Part shown: positions 8,741 to 17,581 of the stretch, piece after piece | Position numbering within the stretch: position 1 is the first letter of the stretch | How the letters are laid out: each line of letters starts with the position of its first letter | Assembly (NCBI RefSeq): GCF_001938945.1 | Contig: NZ_MKIO01000038.1 | Location: 88,137-152,136, forward strand | Reading direction: 5' to 3' | DNA: 64,000 nucleotides | From: Xaviernesmea rhizosphaerae | Lineage (GTDB): Bacteria > Pseudomonadota > Alphaproteobacteria > Rhizobiales > Rhizobiaceae | Notes under the pieces: generated by a model | Seen by the model: only the letters and a program-made list of their open reading frames with translations | Database searches by the model: none | Told to the model about the DNA's origin: nothing | Program-made: the position numbers and the translations under genes

Positions 8741-9526
8741 CTAGAGCCTCGGCATTTTCGAGAAGCAGCGCAGCGCGTTTTCGGTGGTGAGCTGGCCTGC
8801 CTCCTCCACCGTCATGCCCAGCGTTTCCGCCAACACTTCGGCCGTCTGGGCGACATAAGCGGGCTCGTTGCGTTTTCCCCGGAAGGGCTTGGGCGCCAGA
8901 TAGGGCGCATCTGTCTCCACCAGGAGACGGTCATGCGGCACGGTCTTGGCGATCGCCCGCAGCTCCTCTGACTTCGGGAAGGTGAGGATGCCGGAAAAGG
9001 AGATATAGCCCCCGAGCTCGACGCCGACGCGCGCCAGCTCCGGTCCGGCGGTGAAACAGTGGAGGATGAAGGGGAAGGCGCCCTTCCCCGTCTCCTCCGT
9101 CAGGATCGCCGCCATGTCCTCATCCGCCGAGCGGCTGTGGATGACGAGCGGCAGGCCGGTCTGGCGTGCGGCCGCGATATGGCGCAGAAGCCCCGTGCGC
9201 TGCGCTTCCGGCGATGCGGTGTCGTAGAAATAGTCGAGCCCGGCCTCGCCGATCGCCACCACCTTGGGATGGGCGGAGAGCCGCACGAGATCATCCGTCT
9301 CGATATCCAGCTCCTCATGGGCGCTGTTGGGATGCGTGCCGACCGAGCAGAAGACGTTGTCATAGGCTTCGGCGACCGCGAGGATCCGGTCGAATTTCTT
9401 CACCTTCGTGCAGATGGTCACCATCTGGCGCACGCCGGCCTCGCCGGCGCGGGCGATGACCTGATCGCGCTCGGCGGCGAAGTCGTCGAAATCGAGATGG
9501 CAATGGCTGTCGATCAGCGTAACCAA
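8741..9526 (-). CDS. TatD family deoxyribonuclease/hydrolase
   Basis: 261 residues, standard TatD length. Metal-binding amidohydrolase signatures are DSHCHLDF at the N-terminus, GEAGLDYFYD, LVIHSRSADED, HCFTAG and the closing VETDAPYLAPKPFRGKRNEP. TatD proteins are Mg-dependent 3'-5' DNases or exonucleases linked to DNA and RNA quality control. The start is an unusual TTG at 9526: there is no ATG before the essential IDSHCH motif and TTG stands three bases after the metG stop, so coupled translation is likely. Confidence 0.92.
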   Translation of the reverse strand: MVTLIDSHCHLDFDDFAAERDQVIARAGEAGVRQMVTICTKVKKFDRILAVAEAYDNVFCSVGTHPNSAHEELDIETDDLVRLSAHPKVVAIGEAGLDYFYDTASPEAQRTGLLRHIAAARQTGLPLVIHSRSADEDMAAILTEETGKGAFPFILHCFTAGPELARVGVELGGYISFSGILTFPKSEELRAIAKTVPHDRLLVETDAPYLAPKPFRGKRNEPAYVAQTAEVLAETLGMTVEEAGQLTTENALRCFSKMPRL

Positions 9527-9529
9527 GGC

Positions 9530-11083
9530 TCAGGCCTCCGCCGGCGGCTGGTAGCGCGGGAAGACCGGGGTCGGCGCCGAGAGCGGCGTGCCGGCCACCA
9601 GGCGGCCTGCCTGCCCGAGGAAGGCGAAGCTGCGCTTTTCTTCCGGCACGGCCACGAGATCGAGCAGCTTGGCCGAGGAGCCCGGCATGAAGGGCTGGAG
9701 CAGAAGGGCGATCTGGCGCACCACCTCGGCGGTGACATAGAGCACGGTCGCCATGCGGGCCGGATCGGTCTTCTTCAGCGCCCAGGGCTCCTGCCCCGCG
9801 AAATAGCGGTCGCCTTCCGACACGAGCGCGATGATCGCGGCCAGCGCCTTGTGGATCGCCAGCGCATTCATCTCGGCGCGCACGGTTTCGACCAGCGCAT
9901 CGGCGGTGGCGAGAATCGCCGCATCCGCCTCGCTCAAATCGCCGCAGACGGGCACCGCGCCCTCGCAGTTCTTGACGATCATCGACAGCGAGCGGCTGGC
10001 CAGATTGCCGATGCCATTGGCGAGATCGGCATTGATGCGGGTGGCGATCCCCTCTTCCGAATAGGAGCCGTCCTGGCCGAAGGAGACCTCGCGCAGGAAG
10101 AAATAGCGGATCTGGTCGAGGCCGAAATGCTCGACCAGATTGACCGGATCGACCACATTGCCGAGCGACTTCGACATCTTCTCGCCCTTGTTGAGCAGGA
10201 AGCCATGGGCGAAAACGCGCTTGGGCAGCGGCAGGCCTGCAGACATCAGGAAGGCGGGCCAATAGACCGTGTGGAAGCGGATGATGTCCTTGCCGATCAT
10301 GTGCAGGTCGGCCGGCCAGAATTTGGCGCGCGGTCCGGTCTCGTCGGTGAGATAGCCGGTTGCCGTCACGTAATTGGTCAGCGCATCGACCCAGACATAC
10401 ATGACATGGTCGGGATCATCGGGCACGGGAATGCCCCAGTCGAAGGTGGTGCGCGAGACCGAAAGGTCCTTCAGCCCCGACTTGACGAAGGAGATCACCT
10501 CATTGCGGCGCTCGGCCGGGCCGATGAAATCGGGCTGCTCCTCGTAGAGCTTCAGGAGGCGGTCCTGATAGTCGGACAGGCGGAAGAAGTAGCTCGCCTC
10601 CTCCACCCATTCCACGGGCGTGCCCTGCGGCCCGTAGCGCACGCCATCGGCGCGCAGCTCGGTTTCGTCTTCCTGGTAGTAAGCCTCGTCGCGCACCGAG
10701 TACCAGCCGGAATAGCTGTCCTTGTAGATGTCGCCATTGGCGGCCATGCGCTTCCAGATCGCCGTCACCGCCTCGTGATGGCGCGGCTCGGTGGTGCGGA
10801 TGAAATCGTCATTGGAGGCGTTGAGCAGCTGGCCCATCTTGCGGAACTCGGCCGAATTGCGGTCCGCCAGCTCCTTCGCCGTCATGTTCTCGCGCTTGGC
10901 CGTCTGCTGCATCTTCTGCCCGTGCTCGTCCGTGCCGGTCAGGAAGAAGACGTCGCGGCCATCCAGCCGCTGGAAGCGGGCGATCGCGTCGGTGGCGATC
11001 AGCTCATAGGCATGGCCGATATGCGGGCGGCCATTGGGATAGGAAATTGCGGTCGTGATGTAATACGGGGTCTTCGTCGTCAT
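9530..11083 (-). CDS. metG: Methionyl-tRNA synthetase
   Basis: 517 residues from ATG 11083 (an in-frame extension of 13 residues upstream has no homology value). Class I signatures are PHIGHAYELIATDA (HIGH) and KMSKSLGNVV (KMSKS). The enzyme lacks the four-cysteine zinc knuckle of the long E. coli type and has no C-terminal EMAP tRNA-binding domain, matching the short alphaproteobacterial form. It charges tRNA-Met in the cytoplasm. It heads a tight leftward operon metG-tatD-MBL-hisC, with each gene separated by three bases or overlapping. Confidence 0.96.
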   Translation of the reverse strand: MTTKTPYYITTAISYPNGRPHIGHAYELIATDAIARFQRLDGRDVFFLTGTDEHGQKMQQTAKRENMTAKELADRNSAEFRKMGQLLNASNDDFIRTTEPRHHEAVTAIWKRMAANGDIYKDSYSGWYSVRDEAYYQEDETELRADGVRYGPQGTPVEWVEEASYFFRLSDYQDRLLKLYEEQPDFIGPAERRNEVISFVKSGLKDLSVSRTTFDWGIPVPDDPDHVMYVWVDALTNYVTATGYLTDETGPRAKFWPADLHMIGKDIIRFHTVYWPAFLMSAGLPLPKRVFAHGFLLNKGEKMSKSLGNVVDPVNLVEHFGLDQIRYFFLREVSFGQDGSYSEEGIATRINADLANGIGNLASRSLSMIVKNCEGAVPVCGDLSEADAAILATADALVETVRAEMNALAIHKALAAIIALVSEGDRYFAGQEPWALKKTDPARMATVLYVTAEVVRQIALLLQPFMPGSSAKLLDLVAVPEEKRSFAFLGQAGRLVAGTPLSAPTPVFPRYQPPAEA

Positions 11084-11444
11084 GGCGGCGTCGGTCTGCT
11101 TTCTCTGGGCCGGTTCCGGCAAGACGATGCCGGAGCCTCCGAGCGCGGGAGGCGGCCGAGGATCAAAAGGTCGGCCTCCAGAAAAAGCCTGGGCCGGATG
11201 GCGCGATGCGAGCGAGAAGGCCGGGTTCAGCTCTGCCGCGCGCGCCGGGCGGGGCTCTTCGGAAGGTGTCGGGATAGGCTCTTAAACCATTGCCGAGGCC
11301 GAGGAAACCGGGAAGGCAAAAAAGCGCCGGGACGCGACGGCCACCGCTTGACGCAGAGGCTAAAACTCGAACAAATAAAGAACGAACTCCGCGCGCCGTC
11401 CCTCGCTTCTTCCGCCCCTTCTCCCTTCTTTTCGAGACCCGCCG
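11084..11444. other. Divergent intergenic region metG / mazG-like
   Basis: 361 bp containing the start regions of two divergent genes. No supported gene or clear operator was found. Confidence 0.5.
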
Positions 11445-11780
11445 ATGCTGACCGACTTGATGCAGCGCTTCGAAACCGCCTCCTCCCTCTATGCCGAGGC
11501 CAACGGGCTGACGCGCGACGACGACTGGTTCATGCTGAAGCTGCAGGAGGAGATGGGCGAACTCACCCAGGCATGGAACCGCGTGAGCGGCCGCTCCCGG
11601 GCCAAGGGCCGCGACGCGCAGACCATGGCGCGCGACCTCGCCGACGAGACGGCCGACGTGCTCGGCCATGTCCTCCTCTTGGCCCACCGCCATGGGCTCG
11701 ACCTCGAAGCGGCCATCGCCCGAAAATGGCTTTTTGACCCGAGCGCAAACACGGCGCCGGACGCGTCCGCCACGAGCTGA
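11445..11780 (+). CDS. MazG-like nucleotide pyrophosphohydrolase
   Basis: 111 residues, a single all-alpha NTP-PPase domain. The metal-binding ExxE and ExxD helices are visible as LQEEMGELTQAW and LADETADVLGHVL. Such proteins hydrolyse (d)NTPs or modified nucleotides to the monophosphate and pyrophosphate and may clean the nucleotide pool. It is encoded against its neighbours, inserted between metG and holB, with its stop only 20 bp from that of holB. The tail after residue 98 (SANTAPDASATS) is low complexity. Confidence 0.85.
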   Translation: MLTDLMQRFETASSLYAEANGLTRDDDWFMLKLQEEMGELTQAWNRVSGRSRAKGRDAQTMARDLADETADVLGHVLLLAHRHGLDLEAAIARKWLFDPSANTAPDASATS

Positions 11781-11799
11781 GCGCGCGCGGGCGCTTCCT

Positions 11800-12819
11800 T
11801 CACCGCTCGGCGCGGATGGCGTCGATCAGCGACAGCACGGTCTGCTTGCGGTCGAGGTTATAGGCGGCGGCGGTGGCGAGCTTCTCGGTCAGCGTACCGC
11901 TCAACTGCGCCAGCCGGTCGGCCCGGCCGAGATCGCCTGCCATTGCGGCCTGGCGGGCGGCGTCACGCACATGGGTTTCGATCAGCGCGGTGAAGAAGTC
12001 GAAGATGGTTTCGCTGTCCCTGCCCGAGAGCACGTCGGCCAGGCGGTGCATGTCCTTGCGCGCGGCCGCATCCTCCTTGGCGAGAAGGGCGGCAAAGGCT
12101 TCGAGAATATCGAGACCGCCGTGATTGACGAGCTTCAGCGCCTCGGCGACGCTGCCATCGGCGGCGTCGATCACCTGCTCCGCTCGCCCCTGCGGCAGGG
12201 CCACGCCCAGCGCCGACAGCGCCGCGGCGATATCCTCAGGGGAAAGCGGCCGCAGCGCCAGCGGCAGGCAGCGCGAGCGGATGGTGGGCAGAAGCTTGCC
12301 CGGCGCATGGGTCAGCACCAGGAACAGCGCCCGGCGCGGCGGCTCCTCCAGGATTTTCAAAAGCGCATTGGCAGCATTGCGGTTGAGATCGTCGGCCGGA
12401 TCGACGATGACGATGCGCCAATTGCCGGTGCCGGATGTCTGGGAGAAGAAGCGGCCGGCTCGGCGCACCTCCTCCACCGTGATCGCGCTCTTCTCCCGCC
12501 CGGTCTTCTCGTCGACGGGGCGCGTCAGATGCAGGAGATTGTGCGAGGCGCCGGAGACGATCTGGCGGAAGACCGGCGACTGCGGATCGGGATCGGCGAG
12601 CATCGCCGGGGCCAGCGCCGGATCGGGATGGCTCAGCACATGATAGGCGAAGCGGAAGGCGAGCGTCGCCTTGCCGATACCCTCTGGCCCTTCGATCAGG
12701 ATCGCATGGTGGCCCTTGCCCGACCGATAGCTCTCGGCGAGGAACTGCTCGGCCGAGCGGTGGCCGAACAGGCGCGGATTTTGCGCCGGCGGCAGGGCGC
12801 CGTCGAGAAGCGCGCTCAT
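11800..12819 (-). CDS. holB: DNA polymerase III subunit delta'
   Basis: 339 residues. The AAA+ P-loop is degenerate in the usual delta' manner (GPEGIGKATLAFRF, about 44-57), with a sensor region near IVDPADDLNRNAANALLKILEEPP, the SRC motif in TIRSRCLPL, and a C-terminal helical collar domain. It is a stator subunit of the clamp loader. The ATG overlaps the tmk stop by four bases (ATGA), so tmk and holB are translationally coupled, as is common in rhizobia. Confidence 0.94.
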   Translation of the reverse strand: MSALLDGALPPAQNPRLFGHRSAEQFLAESYRSGKGHHAILIEGPEGIGKATLAFRFAYHVLSHPDPALAPAMLADPDPQSPVFRQIVSGASHNLLHLTRPVDEKTGREKSAITVEEVRRAGRFFSQTSGTGNWRIVIVDPADDLNRNAANALLKILEEPPRRALFLVLTHAPGKLLPTIRSRCLPLALRPLSPEDIAAALSALGVALPQGRAEQVIDAADGSVAEALKLVNHGGLDILEAFAALLAKEDAAARKDMHRLADVLSGRDSETIFDFFTALIETHVRDAARQAAMAGDLGRADRLAQLSGTLTEKLATAAAYNLDRKQTVLSLIDAIRAER

Positions 12820-13502
12820 GCCCCGCCCCGCCCGGCCTTGAGCGCCGGATCGGGCAGGCGCGGCTCGACGATCGACAGCACCATGGCGGCAACCGCCGCC
12901 GGCGCCGGACGGGCATCGACCACATGGCAGCGCTCAGGATCGGCTGCGGCGATATCGAGGAAGCCATCGCGGCGCTTGCGGTGGAGTTCGATGTCCTCGC
13001 GCTCGAAACGGTCCAGCTCGCCGCTGGCGCCGGCGGGAATGCCGGCACGCGCCCGCGCGCGCTCAAGACCTTCCTCGGCAGGCATGTCGAAGATGATGGT
13101 GCAGTCGGGCCTCAGGCCGTTGATCGCCACGCGCTCCAGCGCGGCGATGAAATCCGGGTCGAGATCGCCGGTCATGCCCTGATAGACGCGCGAGGAATCC
13201 ATGAAGCGATCGCACAGCACCACGCGGCCGGCGTCCAGCGCGGGGCGGATCACCTCCTCGACATGGTCGCTGCGCGCAGCGGCAAACAGGATCGCCTCGA
13301 AGCGCGGACCGCCGGCCTGGGCCGCGCCCGACAGCAGCACATGGCGCACGGCCTCCGCCCCGGGCGAGCCGCCGGGCTCGCGGGTGATCATGACGTCATG
13401 GCCGCGCCGGGTCAGCGCTTCGGCCAGCCGGCGAATCTGGGTCGATTTCCCCACCCCTTCACCGCCCTCGAAGGTTACGAAGACACCGCCGTCCCTCGTC
13501 AC
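12816..13502 (-). CDS. tmk: Thymidylate kinase
   Basis: 228 residues from GTG 13502; an in-frame GTG at 13550 would add 16 residues not expected in the family. The P-loop GGEGVGKST, the DR-like LCDRFMDSSRVYQG and the LID-side segment ERARARAG are all present. It phosphorylates dTMP to dTDP. The promoter side holds no upstream gene on this strand for 150 bp, and the gene is coupled to holB by a four-base overlap. Confidence 0.93.
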   Translation of the reverse strand: MTRDGGVFVTFEGGEGVGKSTQIRRLAEALTRRGHDVMITREPGGSPGAEAVRHVLLSGAAQAGGPRFEAILFAAARSDHVEEVIRPALDAGRVVLCDRFMDSSRVYQGMTGDLDPDFIAALERVAINGLRPDCTIIFDMPAEEGLERARARAGIPAGASGELDRFEREDIELHRKRRDGFLDIAAADPERCHVVDARPAPAAVAAMVLSIVEPRLPDPALKAGRGGA

Positions 13503-13605
13503 TGGTTCGTCCCATTCTGTTCGATGAATCGGCAGGCCCGGATGGACCACCGAAGAATAGGCCGGTGTTAGCCTGTTGTGGCCGCAGGGTCAAAATGACC
13601 ATGGT

Positions 13606-13642
13606 CAAAAACGCCCCGGGCTCAAGTCGCTCGGGCCCCGGG
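13606..13642 (-). terminator. Terminator-like hairpin after the D,D-carboxypeptidase gene
   Basis: GC-rich CCCGGG arms around a 16-nt loop, followed on the minus strand by GCGTTTTTG. It lies just downstream of the carboxypeptidase gene and upstream of tmk. Confidence 0.5.
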
Positions 13643-13657
13643 CGGTCGTCGCGCGGA

Positions 13658-14803
13658 TCAAAGCCAGAAGAACAGAAGTTCCTGCAGCGCATCCGCCGCC
13701 CGCCGGGTCAGCGGGCCTTGATCCACGGCCTGCGCCGCAGCCAGCGGCACCTCCCGGATGGTCTTGCCCCCGCGCGTGACCACCAGACGACCCACCTCCG
13801 CCCCTTTGGCGAGAGGGCTTTTCAGCGGCCAGCGATAGACGACCTCTGCCACGACCTTTTCCTGAGACGAGGTCTGCAGCAGGATATCGACGGGCGCGAC
13901 GGGCACCAGCGCCACATGCGGCACGGCCCCGCCATAGACGGCCGCCTCGGCCACGGTCTCGCCGGCCTCGAACAGGCGCTTGCGGACAAAGTCGGTCATG
14001 GCCCAGTCGAGCAGCTTGCGGCTTTCCTCGGTGCGCTCCTTGTCGCTGGCAAAACCGCCGGCGGCGAGAAAGACGCGCCGACCCTCACGCGCCATGGAGG
14101 CGACGATGGAAAAGCCCTGCCCCTCGGCAAAACCGGTCACCAGCCCATCGACGCCGATATTGGCGTGAACCAGCGGATTGCGGTTGCGCTGGCGGATCTT
14201 GTTCCACTCGAAATCCGGCAGGGCATAATTGGCATAGGCGTCCGGGTAGGTTTCCTGCAGATGCCGGGCCAGCGTCACCAGATCGCGCATGCTCGTCTGG
14301 TTGCGCGGATCCGGCAGACCGGTGGCATTGGCAAAGCGGGAGGCGGACAGACCAAGCGCCGCCGCGCGGGCATTCATTCTGTCGACAAAGCCCTGCTCGC
14401 TGCCCGCAAGCCCCTCCGCCAGGATCAGGCAGGCATCATTGGCGAATTGCACGGCAATCGCCGTCAGGAGCGCCGGCACGGGCACGCGCGACTTGATCGC
14501 GGCGAACATGGTGGAGGTGCCGGAGGGCGCGCCGCCGGTGCGCCATGCGAATTCGGAGACCGGAAAATCGCTTGTCAGCGCCAGGCTTCCGCTCCTGATG
14601 GCCTCGAGCGCCACTTCCATGGTCATCAGCTTGGCGTTGGAGGCAGGCGCCACGACTGTATCGGCCTCGCGCGACAGGAGGACGGTGCCCGTCTCCTGCT
14701 CGATCATATAGACCTGCTTGGCCTTGGTCTCGACCCCCTGGCCAAACGCGGCGGAGGCCGCCAGGAGGCAGGCCACCATCGAAGACAGAGCGATTGCCCG
14801 CAT
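13658..14803 (-). CDS. D-alanyl-D-alanine carboxypeptidase family protein (PBP5/DacF type) with altered motifs
   Basis: 381 residues with a signal peptide (about 1-22, cut after AAFGQ) and an S11 penicillin-binding domain. The nucleophile motif SxxK is intact as S55-N-A-K58. The second motif, normally SxN, reads F120-A-N122, and the third, normally KTG, reads V222-T-G224. The rest of the fold is well preserved (NATGLPDP, the C-terminal PBP5-like beta domain). In active S11 enzymes the SxN serine and KTG lysine take part in catalysis and substrate binding, so activity may be reduced or altered. The ATG at 14803 has AAGGAG. It acts in the periplasm on peptidoglycan, or as a non-catalytic binder. 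Confidence 0.9.
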   Translation of the reverse strand: MRAIALSSMVACLLAASAAFGQGVETKAKQVYMIEQETGTVLLSREADTVVAPASNAKLMTMEVALEAIRSGSLALTSDFPVSEFAWRTGGAPSGTSTMFAAIKSRVPVPALLTAIAVQFANDACLILAEGLAGSEQGFVDRMNARAAALGLSASRFANATGLPDPRNQTSMRDLVTLARHLQETYPDAYANYALPDFEWNKIRQRNRNPLVHANIGVDGLVTGFAEGQGFSIVASMAREGRRVFLAAGGFASDKERTEESRKLLDWAMTDFVRKRLFEAGETVAEAAVYGGAVPHVALVPVAPVDILLQTSSQEKVVAEVVYRWPLKSPLAKGAEVGRLVVTRGGKTIREVPLAAAQAVDQGPLTRRAADALQELLFFWL

Positions 14804-15070
14804 CCCACTCTCCTTCTTCCTGCTGCTGCTTCCCCGCGCCGGGCCGCGACGCGAGGATGCCGTGGATCACAGCTGTAGCACGGACAGGAACATGGCGCGG
14901 GCGGGTGTGAGAACGATCCCCAATTTCAGCGATGGTTGAAGCATTCCGCCTCATGGATCTGCGGCTTGGCAACAGGCCCTCATCTTCCAGACAGGCGACC
15001 GGCTGCCTGACCTAAAACGGCGAAGGGGCGGAGCCAAGCCCCGCCTCTGCCGATTAACGCGCGGTGCCGC

Positions 15071-16384
15071 TCAGCGATGCGCCGCGGCGTTATCCGCGTG
15101 GAGAATGATCTTTTCGGCGGTCAGTTCGCCGCCATCGGCCAGGATGGCCTCGAAGGCGGCTTCGCTCGGATGCGGGCGCGGTGCTTCGGCGTAAGCTGCC
15201 GTAAAGGAGGAACGGGAGGCCAGGCGCGGCGCGCCGCCCGGACGCGGCGTCGGCATGGGGCCGATCTGCGGCAGCGAGAAGAAGGCGTCGAAGGAGGCGG
15301 GCGCGGCGTGCTGGGCCGGCGCATCCTCTTCCGCAAGGGCGCTGAGCGGGATGCCGGCGCCCAGCATGGAGGGCGGTGCATCCGGCGCATGCGCCGGCAT
15401 TCTTGCCGGCATGCGCGGCTGCGGGCGGGGATCGGCCATGCGGGCCGAGACGCTCACGGGCGCCGGCGCCGGAACGGCGGCGGCCATGACGGGCGCAGCC
15501 ACAGTTTTGGCGGGCGCGGCAACGGGCTTTGCCGCCTTGTGCTCCGCGACGGCGGGCGCTGCCGCGCGCGGCGTTTCGCGCACGGTCGGCCCGGTCACCA
15601 CGCGCGGCTCGGGGCTGGTATGGCGGAAGAGCGAGCCGCCGAAGGAGCCGACCTCCTCGCGCATCGAAGCGCTGGAAGCCACCATCACGCCGCTGGCGAT
15701 CTGGCCGCCGCCCGGAAGCGAGTGCGGCGTGCGATCGCCCTTGGGCACATAGGAGGCCATCAGGAAGGGCATGTCATTGCCTTCCAGCGGCGCTTTGCCG
15801 ACATATTGCACCCGCACCTTGGCGCTGCCCTTGCGCTTCACATCGAGGAGATCCGCCGCCTTGGAGGAAAGGTCGATCAGGCGGTTATATTCGTAAGGGC
15901 CGCGATCATTGACCCGCACGACGACGGAGGAGCCGTTTTCCAGATTGGTTACGCGGGCATAGCTGGGAAGCGGGAAAGTGGGATGGGCGGCCGACAGGTG
16001 GTAGGTGTCGTAAACCTCGCCATTGGCGGTCAGACGGCCATGGAATGCCGAACCGTACCAAGACGTCATGCCGACCTTGTCGTAACCCGGCTCTTCCTTG
16101 GGCTGATACCACTTGCCCTTGACCTGATAGGCATCGCCGACCTGATAGCGGCCGCCGCCCTTGGGCACGTTCTTGCCCGTGGCCACGCGCGGGCTGGCTT
16201 TCACGCCATAGACCGACTCGGGGAAATATTCCTTGCTGCGCTTCTGCTTCGGCGGCGCTTCGGCCACCTTCTGCGTGGTGCCGCAGGAGGCGAGGCCGAT
16301 GCACAGAAGCGGGATTGCCGCCGCCCGTCCGCCCTTGATGACGGCCGCCGTCACCCGCCCGGTTCCCAGTCGAAATCTTGTCAA
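15071..16384 (-). CDS. rlpA: RlpA-like septal ring lipoprotein/lytic transglycosylase
   Basis: 437 residues. A lipobox LASC near residue 34 marks an outer-membrane lipoprotein. The double-psi beta-barrel domain is at about 105-195 (GMTSWYGSAFHGRLTANGE and VVRVNDRGPY, containing the family's acidic catalytic residue). A long Ala/Pro-rich linker follows and no SPOR domain is evident, unlike E. coli RlpA. It should cleave denuded glycan strands at the septum. The best start is a TTG at 16384 with weak ribosome site; a GTG at 16354 in frame would still leave a signal peptide. Confidence 0.87.
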   Translation of the reverse strand: MTRFRLGTGRVTAAVIKGGRAAAIPLLCIGLASCGTTQKVAEAPPKQKRSKEYFPESVYGVKASPRVATGKNVPKGGGRYQVGDAYQVKGKWYQPKEEPGYDKVGMTSWYGSAFHGRLTANGEVYDTYHLSAAHPTFPLPSYARVTNLENGSSVVVRVNDRGPYEYNRLIDLSSKAADLLDVKRKGSAKVRVQYVGKAPLEGNDMPFLMASYVPKGDRTPHSLPGGGQIASGVMVASSASMREEVGSFGGSLFRHTSPEPRVVTGPTVRETPRAAAPAVAEHKAAKPVAAPAKTVAAPVMAAAVPAPAPVSVSARMADPRPQPRMPARMPAHAPDAPPSMLGAGIPLSALAEEDAPAQHAAPASFDAFFSLPQIGPMPTPRPGGAPRLASRSSFTAAYAEAPRPHPSEAAFEAILADGGELTAEKIILHADNAAAHR

Positions 16385-16687
16385 TGTCTTGCCGCCATCC
16401 GTCAGGTCAGCCGTCTTGCGGATCCGCTTTCCGCATCACGACCGCCAAGGTCCTCGTCCCGGCCAGTCCTGAACCCTAAGGACAGGCGCCGCATGCGCCC
16501 CGATGTCCCCTGTTTCAATTCCGGCCACGTTCAGCCGTGCCCCGCCAGAGCGCGGACACATATGTCACAAAACGTGACGCTTCCGAATCATGACAGGAAG
16601 GAGGCGGAATTGCGAACCGATGATGCAATGCAGCGGCGAAATTGTTTCTTATGGTTAACAAACGGTAAATGACTGAAAAGATATGGT
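16385..16687. other. Intergenic region upstream of rlpA
   Basis: 303 bp without a gene. It contains an imperfectly placed inverted repeat GTCAC-N5-GTGAC (16564-16578) and an AT-rich stretch near 16630-16690. No known operator recognised. Confidence 0.45.
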
Positions 16688-17467
16688 TTAGGATCCATCC
16701 TGCTCATCTGCCTGAGTCTCGATGATCCGGACACCCAAAGCGCGGTAAGGCGCCAGCCGGTCGGACGCCAGGCCACTTTGCACGAAAATTCCTGAAATAT
16801 CGGAAACCGGCATAATCGTGCACGGCGAGACATGATCGAGCTTATTTTCCGTTGCCAGCAGGAAGGTTTCAGCCGCCCGGGACGCGATCAGGCGCTTGAT
16901 CGCCGCCTCCTCCAGATCGCCGGTCGAGAGCCCATGGATGGGATGCAGCGCCGTGGCCCCGAGAAAGAATAGATCCGGGCGAATGAGCAGGATCTGGCTG
17001 CTGGCTGCGGCGCCAACGGCCACCATGGAATGCTTGTAAAGCCGCCCGCCAATCAGAATCACCTCCGCTGTGGGATGTGCTTCCAGCTCGGCCGCGATCG
17101 TCGGGCTATGGGTCGCGATGGTGAAGCCGAAATCGCGTGGCAGCGCTTTGGCGATCTCGGCTGTGGAGGTTCCGCCATCGAGAAAAATCAGTTGGCCGGG
17201 ACGCACCAGGGCTGCGGCGGCGCGACCCAGCGCCCGCTTGACCGAAGGCGAAACGGTGCGGCGGGCAGCAAAATCCGGCAGTTCCGGCGCGAGCGGCATC
17301 GCGCCACCATGCACGCGGCGCAATTGCCCCTCCGCCGCCAGCTCGCGCAGATCCCGGCGGATCGTATCCTCGGACAGGCCAAGCTCTTCGGCCACGGCCT
17401 TGGCCACGACCTGCCCGTCCCGACGCAGCCGGTCCATGATCAGGCTTTTGCGCTGCTCAGCCAGCAT
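16688..17467 (-). CDS. DeoR/GlpR family transcriptional regulator
   Basis: 259 residues. The N-terminal helix-turn-helix is typical (LGLSEDTIRRDLRELAAEGQLRRVHGGA, about 29-56), followed by the DeoR C-terminal sensor domain with FLDGGTSTAEIAKAL and ILIGGRLYKHS, which binds phosphorylated sugars or related metabolites. It diverges from a DUF4406 gene across 114 bp that contains repeated AATTTACG-like half-sites. Sugar-catabolic genes, the normal DeoR partners, are absent here, so the target may be the DUF4406 gene itself or a distant locus. Confidence 0.93.
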   Translation of the reverse strand: MLAEQRKSLIMDRLRRDGQVVAKAVAEELGLSEDTIRRDLRELAAEGQLRRVHGGAMPLAPELPDFAARRTVSPSVKRALGRAAAALVRPGQLIFLDGGTSTAEIAKALPRDFGFTIATHSPTIAAELEAHPTAEVILIGGRLYKHSMVAVGAAASSQILLIRPDLFFLGATALHPIHGLSTGDLEEAAIKRLIASRAAETFLLATENKLDHVSPCTIMPVSDISGIFVQSGLASDRLAPYRALGVRIIETQADEQDGS

Positions 17468-17480
17468 TTTCTTGACTCTA

Positions 17481-17567
17481 CACGAATTTGCATGAATTTA
17501 CGTCTTTGCCGAAGCTGTCGATCCTGAACTTAGCGCCAGGGTCCGCGGTCGTGCAACCTCGTAAATT
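17481..17567. promoter_or_regulatory. Candidate DeoR-type operator half-sites
   Basis: Two 10-bp direct repeats CACGAATTTG and CATGAATTTA abut at 17481-17500. AATTTACG at 17495-17502 recurs inverted as CGTAAATT at 17560-17567, close to the start of the divergent gene. The layout suits a regulator binding both promoters. Confidence 0.4.
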
Positions 17568-17581
17568 TTCTGGAGAAGACC

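Noticed and set aside
9059..11737. Very long open frame antisense to tatD and metG
   Set aside because: It mirrors highly expressed GC-rich genes, has low-complexity composition rich in Arg, Gly and Ala, and no family motifs, while the opposite strand has clear TatD and MetRS signatures.
16564..16578. GTCAC-N5-GTGAC as an operator
   Set aside because: Short arms; no known regulator motif or conserved partner could be tied to it.
15077..16672. Long frame antisense to rlpA
   Set aside because: The RlpA barrel motifs are on the minus strand; the plus-strand translation has no recognisable domain.
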